DNA of 64,000 nucleotides. It comes from Qipengyuania sp. HL-TH1. GTDB lineage: Bacteria > Pseudomonadota > Alphaproteobacteria > Sphingomonadales > Sphingomonadaceae. The DNA is taken from the NCBI RefSeq assembly GCF_036365825.1, contig NZ_CP142675.1, positions 2,612,501 to 2,676,500 of the forward strand, in the 5' to 3' direction. This document shows positions 47,625-56,701 of the stretch, piece after piece. A program made the translations under genes and the position numbers. The number at the start of each line of letters is the position of its first letter. The stretch's first letter is position 1. The notes under the pieces were generated by a model that did no database searches, was not told the DNA's origin, and saw nothing but the letters and a program-made list of their open reading frames with translations.

Positions 47625-49106
47625 CTAGAGCCCGCGCAGCCGGCGCGAGGAATTGGAGTGCTGGTGGACCGCGTGGATGTTGCCCGCGCGGTCCCGTTCG
47701 AAGACGACTTCGTCGCGCTCTTCGCCGGTGTCGGTGACAACCTGGAACCGGTCGCCGCCGAGCGGTTTCAGTCGCCACATCGATTTGGCCGGTTCATCCG
47801 CATCGGCGGCGAGCCAGGTCAGCCCGCCCGCCCAGGGGATCAGCATATAGTCCGCGCTCCAGGGCTGCCCGTCATAGACCCCGGCATAGTCGGCCAGATC
47901 GACGCCCTCGACCTCGGCAAAGGGCGTGGCCCCGCCCCGCGCCTTGAGCAGCGCGGCGATGCCATAGGCAAGCGCGCCCGGATCATCCATCGCGTTCATC
48001 GCGACGGCGACCGCCATTTCCTCGCTCGGCGCGATCATCAGCGAGCTGCGATAGCCGGGACAGGAACCGCCATGGCCGACCACCGTCGTGTCGCCTTCAC
48101 GGCGCACCGCGAAGCCGAGCCCCCAGCTGGTTTCCCAATCGGGCGAAATATAATGGACCCGCTGCATCTCGCGCAGCGTCGAGGCGCGCAGCACTTCGGC
48201 TTCGCCCGATTTGGCCAGGCGGAAGGTCCAGCTGGCGAATTTGGCCAGATCGGCGACGCTGGCGCTGAACCCGGCGGCGGGCGTGATCCCCGCCGGATCG
48301 AACAGGTCGATCTGCGGGCGTGTGCCCTGCGCCGTCAGCGCGCCCCAGCCGACCGCCAGCTGCGCGCCATACAGCGCGCCGGGAAGCCCGGGCCGCGTAT
48401 CCTCCAGACCAAGCGGCTCGAGGATGTTCGCGGTGACGTAGTCGGCGAAGCGTTCGCCGCTTACCGCCTCGACCGTTTCGCCGACCAGCGTCAGGCCGAG
48501 GTTCGAATATTGCCAGGTGGTCGAGGCGGGATAGAGCGGCGCCTGCGAGCCGATCTTGGCGCGGACCTGCGCCTGGCTGGGGAAGGGATAATCGGGCCCG
48601 GTCCAATAGGGATAGTCCGATTCGCGCGGCAGCCCGGCAGAATGGGTCAGCGCCCCGCGCAGGGTCACCGGCACGCTGTCACGCGGATCGTCCGCCAGCG
48701 TGGCCCAAGGCAGATAATGCGCGATCGGCGTGTCGAGCGCGACCTTACCCTGCTCCCACTGCTGCATCAGTGCAACCGCGGTGAACAGCTTGGAAATCGA
48801 ACAGATCGAATAGATCGTATCGGCACTTGCGGGCACGTGGCGCGCGCGGTCGGTGGTGCCGAAGCCGCGCGCCCAGACGGTCCGGTCGCCCTGCGCCACC
48901 GCGGCGGAGACCGCGGGGATGTTGCGATATTGCCGCTGGCCTTCGACCCATAGCTCGGCCGCGCGCATCGCTTCGGCCAGCGCCTCAGCCCGGGCGGCAT
49001 CGGGGGCGCCTGCCTCGGCATGGTGATCGCCGCCAGTGCGAGCCTGTGCCGGAACCACCATTCCCAGCACGGCCAGCGCCGCGCCTGCCTTGAATATCGC
49101 CTTCAC
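47625..49106 (-). CDS. secreted serine hydrolase, beta-lactamase/esterase EstB family
   Basis: A 493-residue protein with a signal peptide (AALAVLGMVVPAQA), then a class C beta-lactamase-type fold. SxxK is SICSISKLF, YxN is WQYSNLGLTLVG, and HGG is VVGHGGSCPGY. A C-terminal lipocalin-like domain of about 90 residues follows. Such proteins are esterases, DD-peptidases or lactonases. GTG 49106 is taken as start because AGGGGGA lies upstream at proper spacing; TTG 49112 is too close to it. Confidence 0.85.
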   Translation of the reverse strand: MKAIFKAGAALAVLGMVVPAQARTGGDHHAEAGAPDAARAEALAEAMRAAELWVEGQRQYRNIPAVSAAVAQGDRTVWARGFGTTDRARHVPASADTIYSICSISKLFTAVALMQQWEQGKVALDTPIAHYLPWATLADDPRDSVPVTLRGALTHSAGLPRESDYPYWTGPDYPFPSQAQVRAKIGSQAPLYPASTTWQYSNLGLTLVGETVEAVSGERFADYVTANILEPLGLEDTRPGLPGALYGAQLAVGWGALTAQGTRPQIDLFDPAGITPAAGFSASVADLAKFASWTFRLAKSGEAEVLRASTLREMQRVHYISPDWETSWGLGFAVRREGDTTVVGHGGSCPGYRSSLMIAPSEEMAVAVAMNAMDDPGALAYGIAALLKARGGATPFAEVEGVDLADYAGVYDGQPWSADYMLIPWAGGLTWLAADADEPAKSMWRLKPLGGDRFQVVTDTGEERDEVVFERDRAGNIHAVHQHSNSSRRLRGL

Positions 49107-49164
49107 TGCCAACTTCCCCCTGTCGCTGACGGCAAGTCTCCTACAGGCTTACGCCCATGGCAAG

Positions 49165-49848
49165 TCACACCGCCCAGTCGATCGGGGTGCGACCATGTTC
49201 GGCAAGGAAGGCATTGGTCCGGCTGAACGGACGCGAGCCGAAAAATCCCCGATGCGCCGACAGCGGGCTGGGGTGCGGGCTCTCGATCACGCAATGGCGT
49301 GGATCGCGCAAGTGCTCGATCCGCTGCGCCTTGGCCTGCGCATGGCTGCCCCACAGGATGAACACCGCGGGCTCCTCGCGCGCCGCCACTGCCGCCACGC
49401 AGGCATCGGTGATCGCATCCCAGCCGCGCTTTGCATGGCTGCCCGCCTTGCCGCCCTCGACCGTCAGCGTGTTGTTGAGCAGCAGCACGCCCTGCCGCGC
49501 CCATTTGCGCAGATCGCCATGCGCGGGGCGCGCGATGCCAAGATCGGCTTCCAGCTCCTTGTAGATGTTCACGAGGCTCGGCGGGACCTTCACTCCTTCG
49601 GGCACTGCGAAACACAGGCCCATGGCCTGCCCCGGCCCGTGATAGGGATCCTGCCCGAGGATCACGACCTTCACCGCGTCGAGCGGGGTCAGGTCGAGCG
49701 CAGCCAGGCGGCAACCGCGCGGCGGATAGACCGTTTTTCCCGCGCGCTCTTCCTCCACCAGAAATCCGCCCAATTGCCGCGCCTGCGGGGTTGCCAGCAC
49801 CGGGCCCAGCGCGGCCTGCCAGCTTTCGGGGATTTCGTCGGTCGCCAT
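49165..49848 (-). CDS. ung: uracil-DNA glycosylase
   Basis: A 227-residue family-1 UDG that removes uracil from DNA. The water-activating Asp is D67 in VVILGQDPYHGPGQAMG. LLLNNTLTV binds uracil, and ESPHPSPLSAHRGFFG is the Leu/His loop that pushes out the base. ATG 49848 starts a typical N-terminus. It is divergent from the exonuclease gene, with 79 bases between. Confidence 0.96.
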   Translation of the reverse strand: MATDEIPESWQAALGPVLATPQARQLGGFLVEEERAGKTVYPPRGCRLAALDLTPLDAVKVVILGQDPYHGPGQAMGLCFAVPEGVKVPPSLVNIYKELEADLGIARPAHGDLRKWARQGVLLLNNTLTVEGGKAGSHAKRGWDAITDACVAAVAAREEPAVFILWGSHAQAKAQRIEHLRDPRHCVIESPHPSPLSAHRGFFGSRPFSRTNAFLAEHGRTPIDWAV

Positions 49849-49927
49849 AGGGACAGGACTAGGCCGCCCGGACGCGCCTCGCCAGCACCCCTTCCCACCA
49901 ATCCCCAATCGGCCTAAGGCCGCGCGC

Positions 49928-50545
49928 ATGGCAGTGCATTTCCACGAAGAAGACCTCCCCGCAGGCGTCCTCGCCGATGGCCCCGTGGCCGTCGATACCG
50001 AAACCATGGGTCTCGTCACGATCCGCGACCGGCTGTGCGTCGTCCAGATCAGCGACGGCAAGGGCGACGAGCATCTCGTGCGCTTTGCGCCCGACAGCGA
50101 TTACGACGCGCCCAATCTCAAGGCGGTGCTGGCCGATCCCGCACGGCTCAAGCTGTTCCATTTCGCGCGCTTCGACCTCGCCGCGATCGAATATTACCTC
50201 GGGGTGGAAGCGACGCCCTGCTATTGCACCAAGATCGCCAGCAAGCTGGTGCGCACCTATACCGACCGTCACGGGCTCAAGATGCTGGTCGAGGAATTGC
50301 TCGGTGAAAGCATCTCCAAGGCGCAGCAGTCGAGCGACTGGGGCGGCCCCGATCTCAACGACGCGCAGCGCGAATACGCTGCCAGCGACGTACGCTACCT
50401 CCACCGGATGAAGGACGAGCTCGACCGCCGGCTGGCGCGCGAGGGCCGCACCGAACTGGCGCAGGCCTGCTTTGACTTCCTCCCTACCCGCGCGCGGCTC
50501 GATGTGGCGGGCTGGGCCGAGCACGACATCTTCAGCCACATGTAA
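49928..50545 (+). CDS. 3'-5' exonuclease, ribonuclease D-like
   Basis: A 205-residue DEDDy exonuclease. The first metal-binding acids are in AVDTETMGL, the next Asp in FHFARFDLAAIEYYLG, and the last in YAASDVRYLHRM. There is no HRDC domain, so it is shorter than classic RNase D. It likely trims RNA 3' ends. It heads a cluster with lptC and lptA (24 bases to lptC), an order often seen in alphaproteobacteria. Confidence 0.9.
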   Translation: MAVHFHEEDLPAGVLADGPVAVDTETMGLVTIRDRLCVVQISDGKGDEHLVRFAPDSDYDAPNLKAVLADPARLKLFHFARFDLAAIEYYLGVEATPCYCTKIASKLVRTYTDRHGLKMLVEELLGESISKAQQSSDWGGPDLNDAQREYAASDVRYLHRMKDELDRRLAREGRTELAQACFDFLPTRARLDVAGWAEHDIFSHM

Positions 50546-50569
50546 GGATCACGCGGGCAGGCGACACGC

Positions 50570-51238
50570 ATGGCATTCCGGCAACGCAGGATCGAAACGG
50601 CAGAAGCCCAGGAGCGGCGCCACGAGCGCCAGCACTGGGCCGAGCCCGGCGGGGCGCATGATCGCCTCGTCGCTTTCCTTGCGCGCGCGCTGCCGATGGC
50701 TGTCGGCGTGCTGGCCGCCTTGATGGTCATCACCCCGCTCTCGCCGCGCGGCGAGATCAGCTTCCTGCTCGACCGCAACAAGGTGGCGATCATTTCGGAA
50801 CGCCTGCGCGTCGACAATGCGCTCTATCGCGGGGCCGACAACCAGAACCGTCCGTTCTCGCTGACCGCGGGCGAGGCGGTCCAGCGCTCGAGCGCGGAAG
50901 GGCTCGTGCGGATGGACGATCTGGTCGCGCGGCTGCTGCTCGACGATGGCCCCGCGCGGCTGAGTGCCGAAGCCGGGCAATATGACATCGACAAGGAAGT
51001 GGTTTCGATCACCGGGCCGATGCGCATGCAGGCCGCCGATGGTTATCGCATGCTGGCGCGCGGCGTCTCGGTCGACCTCGCCAACAAGCTGCTGGTCGGT
51101 GCGGGGGGCGTCGAGGGGGAAATTCCCGCCGGGACCTTCAGCGCCGACCGTTTGACCGCCGATCTGTCGGCGCGCACCATAACCCTGTCGGACAATGCGC
51201 GGCTGCGCATGGAGCCCGGAAAGCTGAGGATGCCGTAA
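50570..51238 (+). CDS. lptC: LPS export ABC transporter periplasmic protein LptC
   Basis: A 222-residue bitopic protein: a charged cytoplasmic N-terminus, one helix (about 34-55), and a periplasmic beta-jellyroll (SLTAGEAVQRSSAEGLVRMD, then DGYRMLARGVSVDLANK). LptC hands LPS from the inner-membrane LptBFG complex to LptA. Its stop overlaps lptA start as TAATG. The long cytoplasmic head (about 33 residues) is a common alphaproteobacterial feature. Confidence 0.9.
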   Translation: MAFRQRRIETAEAQERRHERQHWAEPGGAHDRLVAFLARALPMAVGVLAALMVITPLSPRGEISFLLDRNKVAIISERLRVDNALYRGADNQNRPFSLTAGEAVQRSSAEGLVRMDDLVARLLLDDGPARLSAEAGQYDIDKEVVSITGPMRMQAADGYRMLARGVSVDLANKLLVGAGGVEGEIPAGTFSADRLTADLSARTITLSDNARLRMEPGKLRMP

Positions 51239-51786
51239 TGAAGCCCCTGCTCCCCACCATCGCCCGCTGGGGCATCGGTTCGTTCGCGGTCACGGCGGTC
51301 GCCTTTGCCGGTATCCAGCTCTCCGCGCAGTCGATCGCGGGGCACAATTCGGATGCGCCCGTGTCCTATGCCGCCGACCGGATCGAGCTGCAGGACCGCG
51401 AAAACCGCGTCGTCCTGTCGGGCAATGTCGCGATCACCCAGGCCGGGCTCAACCTCAATGCGGCGCGCACCATCGTCAGCTATTCGGATGCCGGCACACT
51501 CAAGATCCAGCGCATCATGGCCACCGGCGGGGTCAATGTAACCCGCGGTAACGAACGCGCGCGCGGCGATACGGCGGTCTATGATTTCAACCGCCGGATC
51601 ATCACCATGGCGGGCAATGTCCGGCTCAACCGCGGGGGCGATACGCTCAATGGCGGACGGCTGGTGATCGATCTCGCCTCGGGCGTGTCGAGCGTCGACG
51701 GGCGCGCCAGCGGATCGTCCTCGGTTACGGGCGAAGGCCAGTCGGGCGGCCGGGTCACCGGGTCCTTCTCGGTCCCCGAAGGCTGA
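51238..51786 (+). CDS. lptA: LPS transport periplasmic protein LptA
   Basis: A 182-residue OstA/LptA protein with a signal peptide and a jellyroll of repeated strands (VSYAADRIELQDRENRVVLSG and TGGVNVTRGNERARGDTAVYD). It forms the periplasmic bridge for LPS. It is coupled to lptC. The genes that often follow it, lptB and rpoN, are absent: the convergent holA gene begins eight bases after the stop, so they must lie elsewhere. Confidence 0.92.
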   Translation: MKPLLPTIARWGIGSFAVTAVAFAGIQLSAQSIAGHNSDAPVSYAADRIELQDRENRVVLSGNVAITQAGLNLNAARTIVSYSDAGTLKIQRIMATGGVNVTRGNERARGDTAVYDFNRRIITMAGNVRLNRGGDTLNGGRLVIDLASGVSSVDGRASGSSSVTGEGQSGGRVTGSFSVPEG

Positions 51787-51793
51787 GCCGCGG

Positions 51794-52840
51794 CTAGCGC
51801 CCGCGCGCGCCGGCCACGCGCGCAATATCGGCTAGGCCCTGCGCCAGCAGCAATTCGGCGGCCTGGCTGTTGGTCAGCAATTCGCGGTGGAGCCCGACGA
51901 GGCGCTGCGTCAGCCGGTCGAGTTTGTCGCCGTGGCGCCACAGCGCCAGCTGTTGCCCGATATCGCGCTTTTCCTTGAAGAAGATACCCAGCCGCGCCTC
52001 CTCGCCCCGATCCAGATCGCCGAAAGAGCGCGAACCGAGCGCCGCGGCGATCCGCGCCAGCTGCGCCGCGCGCCGCTCGAAGGCGAGCAATACGCCGACC
52101 GGATTGAGGCCGAGCAATTTCATCCGCGCCAGCTCGACCGCGACCTTGGGTGCCTGTCCGCCCATCACCGCATTGACCAGCGGGGTGAAGCCATCGTCCT
52201 CGCTTGCCGCGCCGATCGCGTCGAGGTCTTCCGCGGTCGCGCTCTGCGGGCTTTGCGCGCTGGCATCGAGATAGAGCGCCAGTTTCTCGACCTCGCTCTT
52301 CGCCAGCCGCACGTCGAGATTGGCCGCGCGCGCGATCCGTTCAGCCAGATCGCCGCCCAGTCGCACCCCGGCCCCGTCGGCGAGACCGCGCACGCTGCGG
52401 GTGACCGATTGCAGGTCGGGCGGATAGAACATCGCCACCAGCGCATCCTTGCGCTTTTCGAGCAATTTGGCGGAGCGCGACTTGTCGGTGGCCGAGGTGG
52501 CGACCACGATGACCGGGCAGGCCTCGCCGCCGCCAGCTTCGCTGGTTTCGACCAGCACCTTGAGCGCTTCATGCGCCTCGTCGCCGTTGGCCCGCACCCA
52601 GATATGCCGCTGGTCGCCGAACAGCGAATTGGTCCGTGCCTCATCGCCCAGCCGCGCGGGATCGCCGCGCAGTTCGGCACCCGACATTTCGACGCGTTCG
52701 CCCGGTTCGGCCAGCCAGGTCACGAGGTCGTTGGCCGCCGCACTCGCGCCGGCTTCATCCTGTCCGCAGAAAAAGAAAATGCCGCAGCCCTGTGCGGCGC
52801 TGCGTCCCTTGGCCGCGAAATCGCGGTTGCTGAGCTTCAC
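51794..52840 (-). CDS. holA: DNA polymerase III subunit delta
   Basis: A 348-residue clamp-loader subunit. The AAA+-like fold lacks a full P-loop, as usual for delta. IFFFCGQDEAGASAAANDLV, ELRGDPARLGDEARTNSLFG and IGAASEDDGFTPLVNAVMGG match HolA. It opens the beta clamp during replication. The start overlaps the lptE stop by four bases, so it is translationally coupled to lptE and leuS. Confidence 0.93.
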   Translation of the reverse strand: MKLSNRDFAAKGRSAAQGCGIFFFCGQDEAGASAAANDLVTWLAEPGERVEMSGAELRGDPARLGDEARTNSLFGDQRHIWVRANGDEAHEALKVLVETSEAGGGEACPVIVVATSATDKSRSAKLLEKRKDALVAMFYPPDLQSVTRSVRGLADGAGVRLGGDLAERIARAANLDVRLAKSEVEKLALYLDASAQSPQSATAEDLDAIGAASEDDGFTPLVNAVMGGQAPKVAVELARMKLLGLNPVGVLLAFERRAAQLARIAAALGSRSFGDLDRGEEARLGIFFKEKRDIGQQLALWRHGDKLDRLTQRLVGLHRELLTNSQAAELLLAQGLADIARVAGARGR

Positions 52841-53337
52841 TGTGCCGCGTCGCCCTGCCGCCGCAAGGCCAGCGCGATCCGCGTCACCATCCGCTGCGCG
52901 AGATCCTGCGACAGGTTCTGCAGCGCGGTCTGTTCAGCGGCGATGACCGCATATTCGCTCGACACCACGTCGATCCCGGCATCCGAGCCATCGGTCGCGT
53001 CGAGCAGGATTTCGCCAGTGGCGAGGTCGACCAGCTGATAGCGCGCGCGCAGCGTCCGCCGTTCGCGGCTGATCGTATCGTCGCGCAGCACTGCAAGCCC
53101 TTCGAGCTGGTCGTCGAGCCGGACATCGATCCGGTATTGCGGGCTGACCGTGCCTGCTGCGCCGAAGCGTTCTTCGAGCGCGCTGCGGACCAGCCAGCCG
53201 GCCCGCCCCTCGATCGGCGCAACCTCGATCGCGGCCATGGATTGCGCGACCGCGCCGCTGCCGCCGCCCGCATACATGGGCGACAGGCCGCAGGCCGACA
53301 GCGTACACAGGGCGAGAGAGGCGAGGACGATGCGCAT
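52837..53337 (-). CDS. lptE: LPS assembly lipoprotein LptE
   Basis: The 166-residue outer-membrane lipoprotein has lipobox TLSAC (Cys16), then CGLSPMYAGG and an alternating strand/helix fold. RARYQLVDLATGEILLDA and VVSSEYAVIAAEQ are typical. With LptD it inserts LPS in the outer membrane. It lies between leuS and holA with one-base and four-base overlaps, a conserved order. Confidence 0.92.
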   Translation of the reverse strand: MRIVLASLALCTLSACGLSPMYAGGGSGAVAQSMAAIEVAPIEGRAGWLVRSALEERFGAAGTVSPQYRIDVRLDDQLEGLAVLRDDTISRERRTLRARYQLVDLATGEILLDATDGSDAGIDVVSSEYAVIAAEQTALQNLSQDLAQRMVTRIALALRRQGDAAQ

Positions 53338-55854
53338 CAGGTGACGATATTCACCAATCTGTCAGGCACCACAATGACCTTGCGGATTTCTGCCCCGTCG
53401 AGCGAACGCTGCACCTTGTCGGAAGCCAGCGCCATCGCTTCGAGATCCTCCTTCGAGGCTCCCTTGGGCGCGGTCAGCGTGTCGCGCAGCTTGCCCTTGT
53501 GCTGGACCGCGATGGTCACATCGTCCTCGACCAGCAGCGCGGGATCGACTGCCGGCCAGGCGGCATCGGCCACCAGGCCGTCGGCGCCCAGCGACGCCCA
53601 GGCTTCCTCGGCCAGATGCGGCATCATCGGCGCGACCAGTTGCACCAGCGTGCGGATCGCGGCCGACCGGCTGGCCGAAGGCTGCGCCTTCTCGACCGCG
53701 CCGGTCAGTTCGTAGATTCTGCGCCACCGCCTTGTTGAAACCCAGTGATTCGATGTCCTCGGCGACCGCGGCGACCGTCTGGTGCATCTTGCGCAGCAGC
53801 GCCTTGTCCTCGCCTTCGGCTCCGGCGTCATGGGCGGCGAACAGCCGCCACAGGCGGTGGACGAAACGCGAGCAACCCTCGATCCCCGCTTCGGACCACG
53901 GCAGGTCGCGTTCGGGCGGGCTGTCGGACAGCATGAACCAGCGCACCGCGTCGGCGCCGTAGGCGTCGATGATCGTATCGGGGTCGACGACGTTCTTCTT
54001 CGACTTGGACATCTTGATGACGCGGCCGATCTCGACTGCGCCGCCATCGTCTTTCAGCAGCGCGCGTTCGGCCTCGCGGCTGATCTCGTCGGGTGCATAA
54101 TAGATGGTCTTGCCGCCATCCTTGCGGCTGTAGGTCTCATGCGTGACCATGCCTTGCGTGAACAGCGAGGCGAAGGGTTCGGTCACGTCGATCTGGCCCA
54201 TATGCGCCAGTGCGCGGGTCCAGAACCGGGCGTAGAGCAGGTGCAGGATCGCATGTTCGATCCCGCCGATATACTGTTCGACCGGCAGCCATTTGGCGAT
54301 CTCGTCCCTGTCGAAGGGCTTGTCCGCGGGCTGGCTGGCGAAGCGCAGGAAATACCACGAGCTGTCGACGAAGGTGTCGAGCGTATCGGTTTCGCGTGTC
54401 GCGCCAGCGCCGCATTTGGGGCAGTCGACATGTTTCCAGGTCGGATGCCTCACCAGCGGATTGCCCGGGGTCTGGAAATCGACATCCTCGGGCAGCGTGA
54501 TCGGCAGGCTATCCTTGGGTGCGGGGACGACGCCGCAAGTGTCGCAATGGATGAAGGGGATCGGCGTGCCCCAGTACCGCTGGCGCGACACGCCCCAGTC
54601 GCGCAGGCGCCACACGGTCTTGCCTGCGCCCCGCCCCTGTTCCTCGATGCGCGCGATGATTGCGCGCTTGGCGTCCTCGACTTCCATCCCGTCGAGGAAG
54701 TCCGAATTGACCAGCACGCCCTCACCCGCCTCGGCCTCGCCGTCGAAGGGCTTGTCCGCCTGATCGGCGCTCGCCGCGACGACGCGGGGGATCGGCAGGC
54801 CGTATTTGGTGGCGAATTCGAAATCGCGCTGGTCGTGGCCCGGCACCGCCATGATCGCGCCGGTGCCGTAATCCATCAGCACGAAGTTCGCGATATAGAC
54901 GGGCAGCTCCGCCCCGGTGAACGGATGCTTGGCGGTAATGCCCGTATCGAAACCCAGCTTTTCCGCGGTCTCGAGTTCGGCGGCGGTGGTCCCGCCCTTC
55001 TTGCACAGCGCGATGAAATCGCGCGCGTCATCACTGTCGAGGCCCTGCGCCAACGGATGGTCGGCAGCGACCGCAACGAAACTGGCGCCAAAAATCGTGT
55101 CGGGCCGCGTGGTATAGACCGGCAGCGTCTCTCCATTCGAGAGGTCGAAGCTGAATTCGAGCCCCTTGGACTTGCCGATCCAGTTTTCCTGCATGAGCCG
55201 GACCTTGTCGGGCCAGTTCTCGAGGCTGCCGAGCCCTTCGAGCAGCTCTTCGGCGAAGTCGGTGATCTTGAGGAACCACTGGCTCAGCTTGCGTTTCTCG
55301 ACCTCGGCGCCGCTGCGCCAGCCCTTGCCGTCGATGACCTGTTCATTGGCGAGCACGGTCATGTCGACCGGGTCCCAATTGACCTCGCTTTCCTTGCGAT
55401 AGACGAGGCCCGCCTCGTAGAGATCGATGAACAGCGCCTGCTCGTGCCCGTAGTAATCGGGTTCGCAGGTCGCCAATTCCCGCGACCAGTCCAGCGCGAA
55501 GCCGAGACGCTTCAGCTGCGCCTTCATGTGTTCGATATTGTCGCGGGTCCAGCCGCCCGGGTGGACACCCTTTTCCATTGCCGCGTTTTCCGCGGGCATG
55601 CCGAAGGCGTCCCAGCCCATCGGGTGCAGCACCTCGTGTCCCACCGCCTTCTTGTAGCGCGCCAGCACGTCGCCCATCGTGTAATTGCGCACATGGCCGA
55701 TATGGATGCGCCCCGAGGGATAGGGAAACATCTCGAGCACGTAGCTCTTGGGCTTGGGGGAATTGCTATCCGCGCGGAAGGTCTGCGCCTGGTCCCACGC
55801 GCTTTGCCAGCGCGCATCGGCGCTGGCGGGATCGAAACGGGTTTCGCTGCTCAT
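53337..55854 (-). CDS. leuS: leucyl-tRNA synthetase, frameshifted in this sequence
   Basis: LeuRS charges tRNA-Leu. The protein reads in one frame from ATG 55854 ([15 protein letters not shown] at 51-54, and the editing domain) through [12 protein letters not shown]. It then breaks in the anticodon-binding region after FNKAVAQ, near 53717. The rest ([20 protein letters not shown], to [11 protein letters not shown]) continues in another frame to the TGA at 53337. One extra T in GATTCTG explains it; GATCTG would restore [11 protein letters not shown] and a protein of about 838 residues. An essential gene makes a sequencing indel likeliest. Confidence 0.93.
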
Positions 55855-55916
55855 GCGAGCGGCGTTTACGGATTTTACCGGCTATGGGAAGGCGCTTTAA
55901 GGCTGCGCCCCCGCGA

Positions 55917-56366
55917 TCAGCTGACCGCTTCGCGGCGCAGTTCGCGCGCCTTGGTCAGGATGATGTCTTCCAGCTTCTGCACGGTAGCCGCCTGGACCGG
56001 CGCATCGACCCACGTGCCCGACTGGTTGACCTGGCGGCTGGCCGCTACGCGCAGCGCATCGGCGCGCAGATCGGAATCGAGGATGGTGACGGTCATCTTG
56101 ACCCGTTCGCCCGGATTGCTCGGATTGGCATACCAGTCGGTCACGATCACGCCGCCATTGCTGTCGGCCTGGAGCAGCGGGGCAAAGCTCACCGCATCGA
56201 GCGAGGCGCGCCAGAGGTAGGAATTGACCCCGATGGTGGTGACCTGCGCCGCGGCAATGTCCGCCTGCGGCCGCTCACGCCCGCCACCGCATGCCGCGAG
56301 GCCCAGCGAGGCGGCGGTCGCAACGGCGATGGTTGCGGGGCGGCGAATGGTTGCGAAAGCGCTCAT
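55917..56366 (-). CDS. DUF3576 lipoprotein
   Basis: A 149-residue lipoprotein with lipobox LGLAACG (Cys26). QVTTIGVNSYLWRASLDAVSF, GGVIVTDWYANP and a C-terminal Lys/Arg-rich helix (QKLEDIILTKARELRRE) match DUF3576. It precedes leuS-lptE-holA on the same strand, as in many alphaproteobacteria, which suggests an envelope-assembly role. The molecular function is unknown. Confidence 0.85.
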   Translation of the reverse strand: MSAFATIRRPATIAVATAASLGLAACGGGRERPQADIAAAQVTTIGVNSYLWRASLDAVSFAPLLQADSNGGVIVTDWYANPSNPGERVKMTVTILDSDLRADALRVAASRQVNQSGTWVDAPVQAATVQKLEDIILTKARELRREAVS

Positions 56367-56613
56367 GTCGATCCTTGGTATCCTGCAGATTGCTTGGCTC
56401 TATAAAGCCTGCACGCTTGGGAGCAAGGCATAGGCCATCGGGGCCTCACACAGCCTTGCGCCCGTGAATGCGGGCTTAATCCATGCGCGCGGCCCGCGCA
56501 CCTTCTGCCAAGTGCTTGTGGATACTGCGCAACACTTTTCGCCAATCGCGCGGAACCGCTGTGGAAAAGCTGGCCATCGGGTGCGCGAGTGCTACCTTGG
56601 CTGTCACAAACAA
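56367..56613. other. intergenic segment upstream of the structured leader
   Basis: This stretch, with the leader up to 56701, is the longest gene-free gap in the window (335 bases). I see no credible gene. It presumably contains the divergent promoters for the DUF3576 operon and for the secreted protein, but no strong consensus boxes were found. Confidence 0.4.
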
Positions 56614-56701
56614 GGGACTCGCCCCGCCAGGGCGTAAAAGTCAGGAACCGTTCAGGGCGGTTCTGCCTTTAGTCCCGAGAAACAAGGGAAGCTCGTTCGC
56701 G
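56614..56701 (+). promoter_or_regulatory. compact three-way-junction leader RNA, riboswitch-like
   Basis: P1 is GGGACT (56614-56619) with AGTCCC (56671-56676). P2 is CGCCC (56620-56624) with GGGCG (56630-56634) and a five-base loop. P3 is AAAG (56637-56640) with CTTT (56667-56670), an internal loop, then GGAACCG (56644-56650) with CGGTTCT (56658-56664) and a seven-base loop. Nearly all bases are used. AAACAAGGGA occurs twice (56608-56617, 56680-56689): the second copy's GGGA can pair TCCC at 56673-56676, competing with P1 and hiding the ribosome-binding region. It matches no riboswitch class I know. Confidence 0.5.

Noticed and set aside
56644-56663. GGAAC...GTT in the leader RNA as an EcfG promoter
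   Set aside because: The spacing is only 11 bases, and both parts form the two strands of stem P3.
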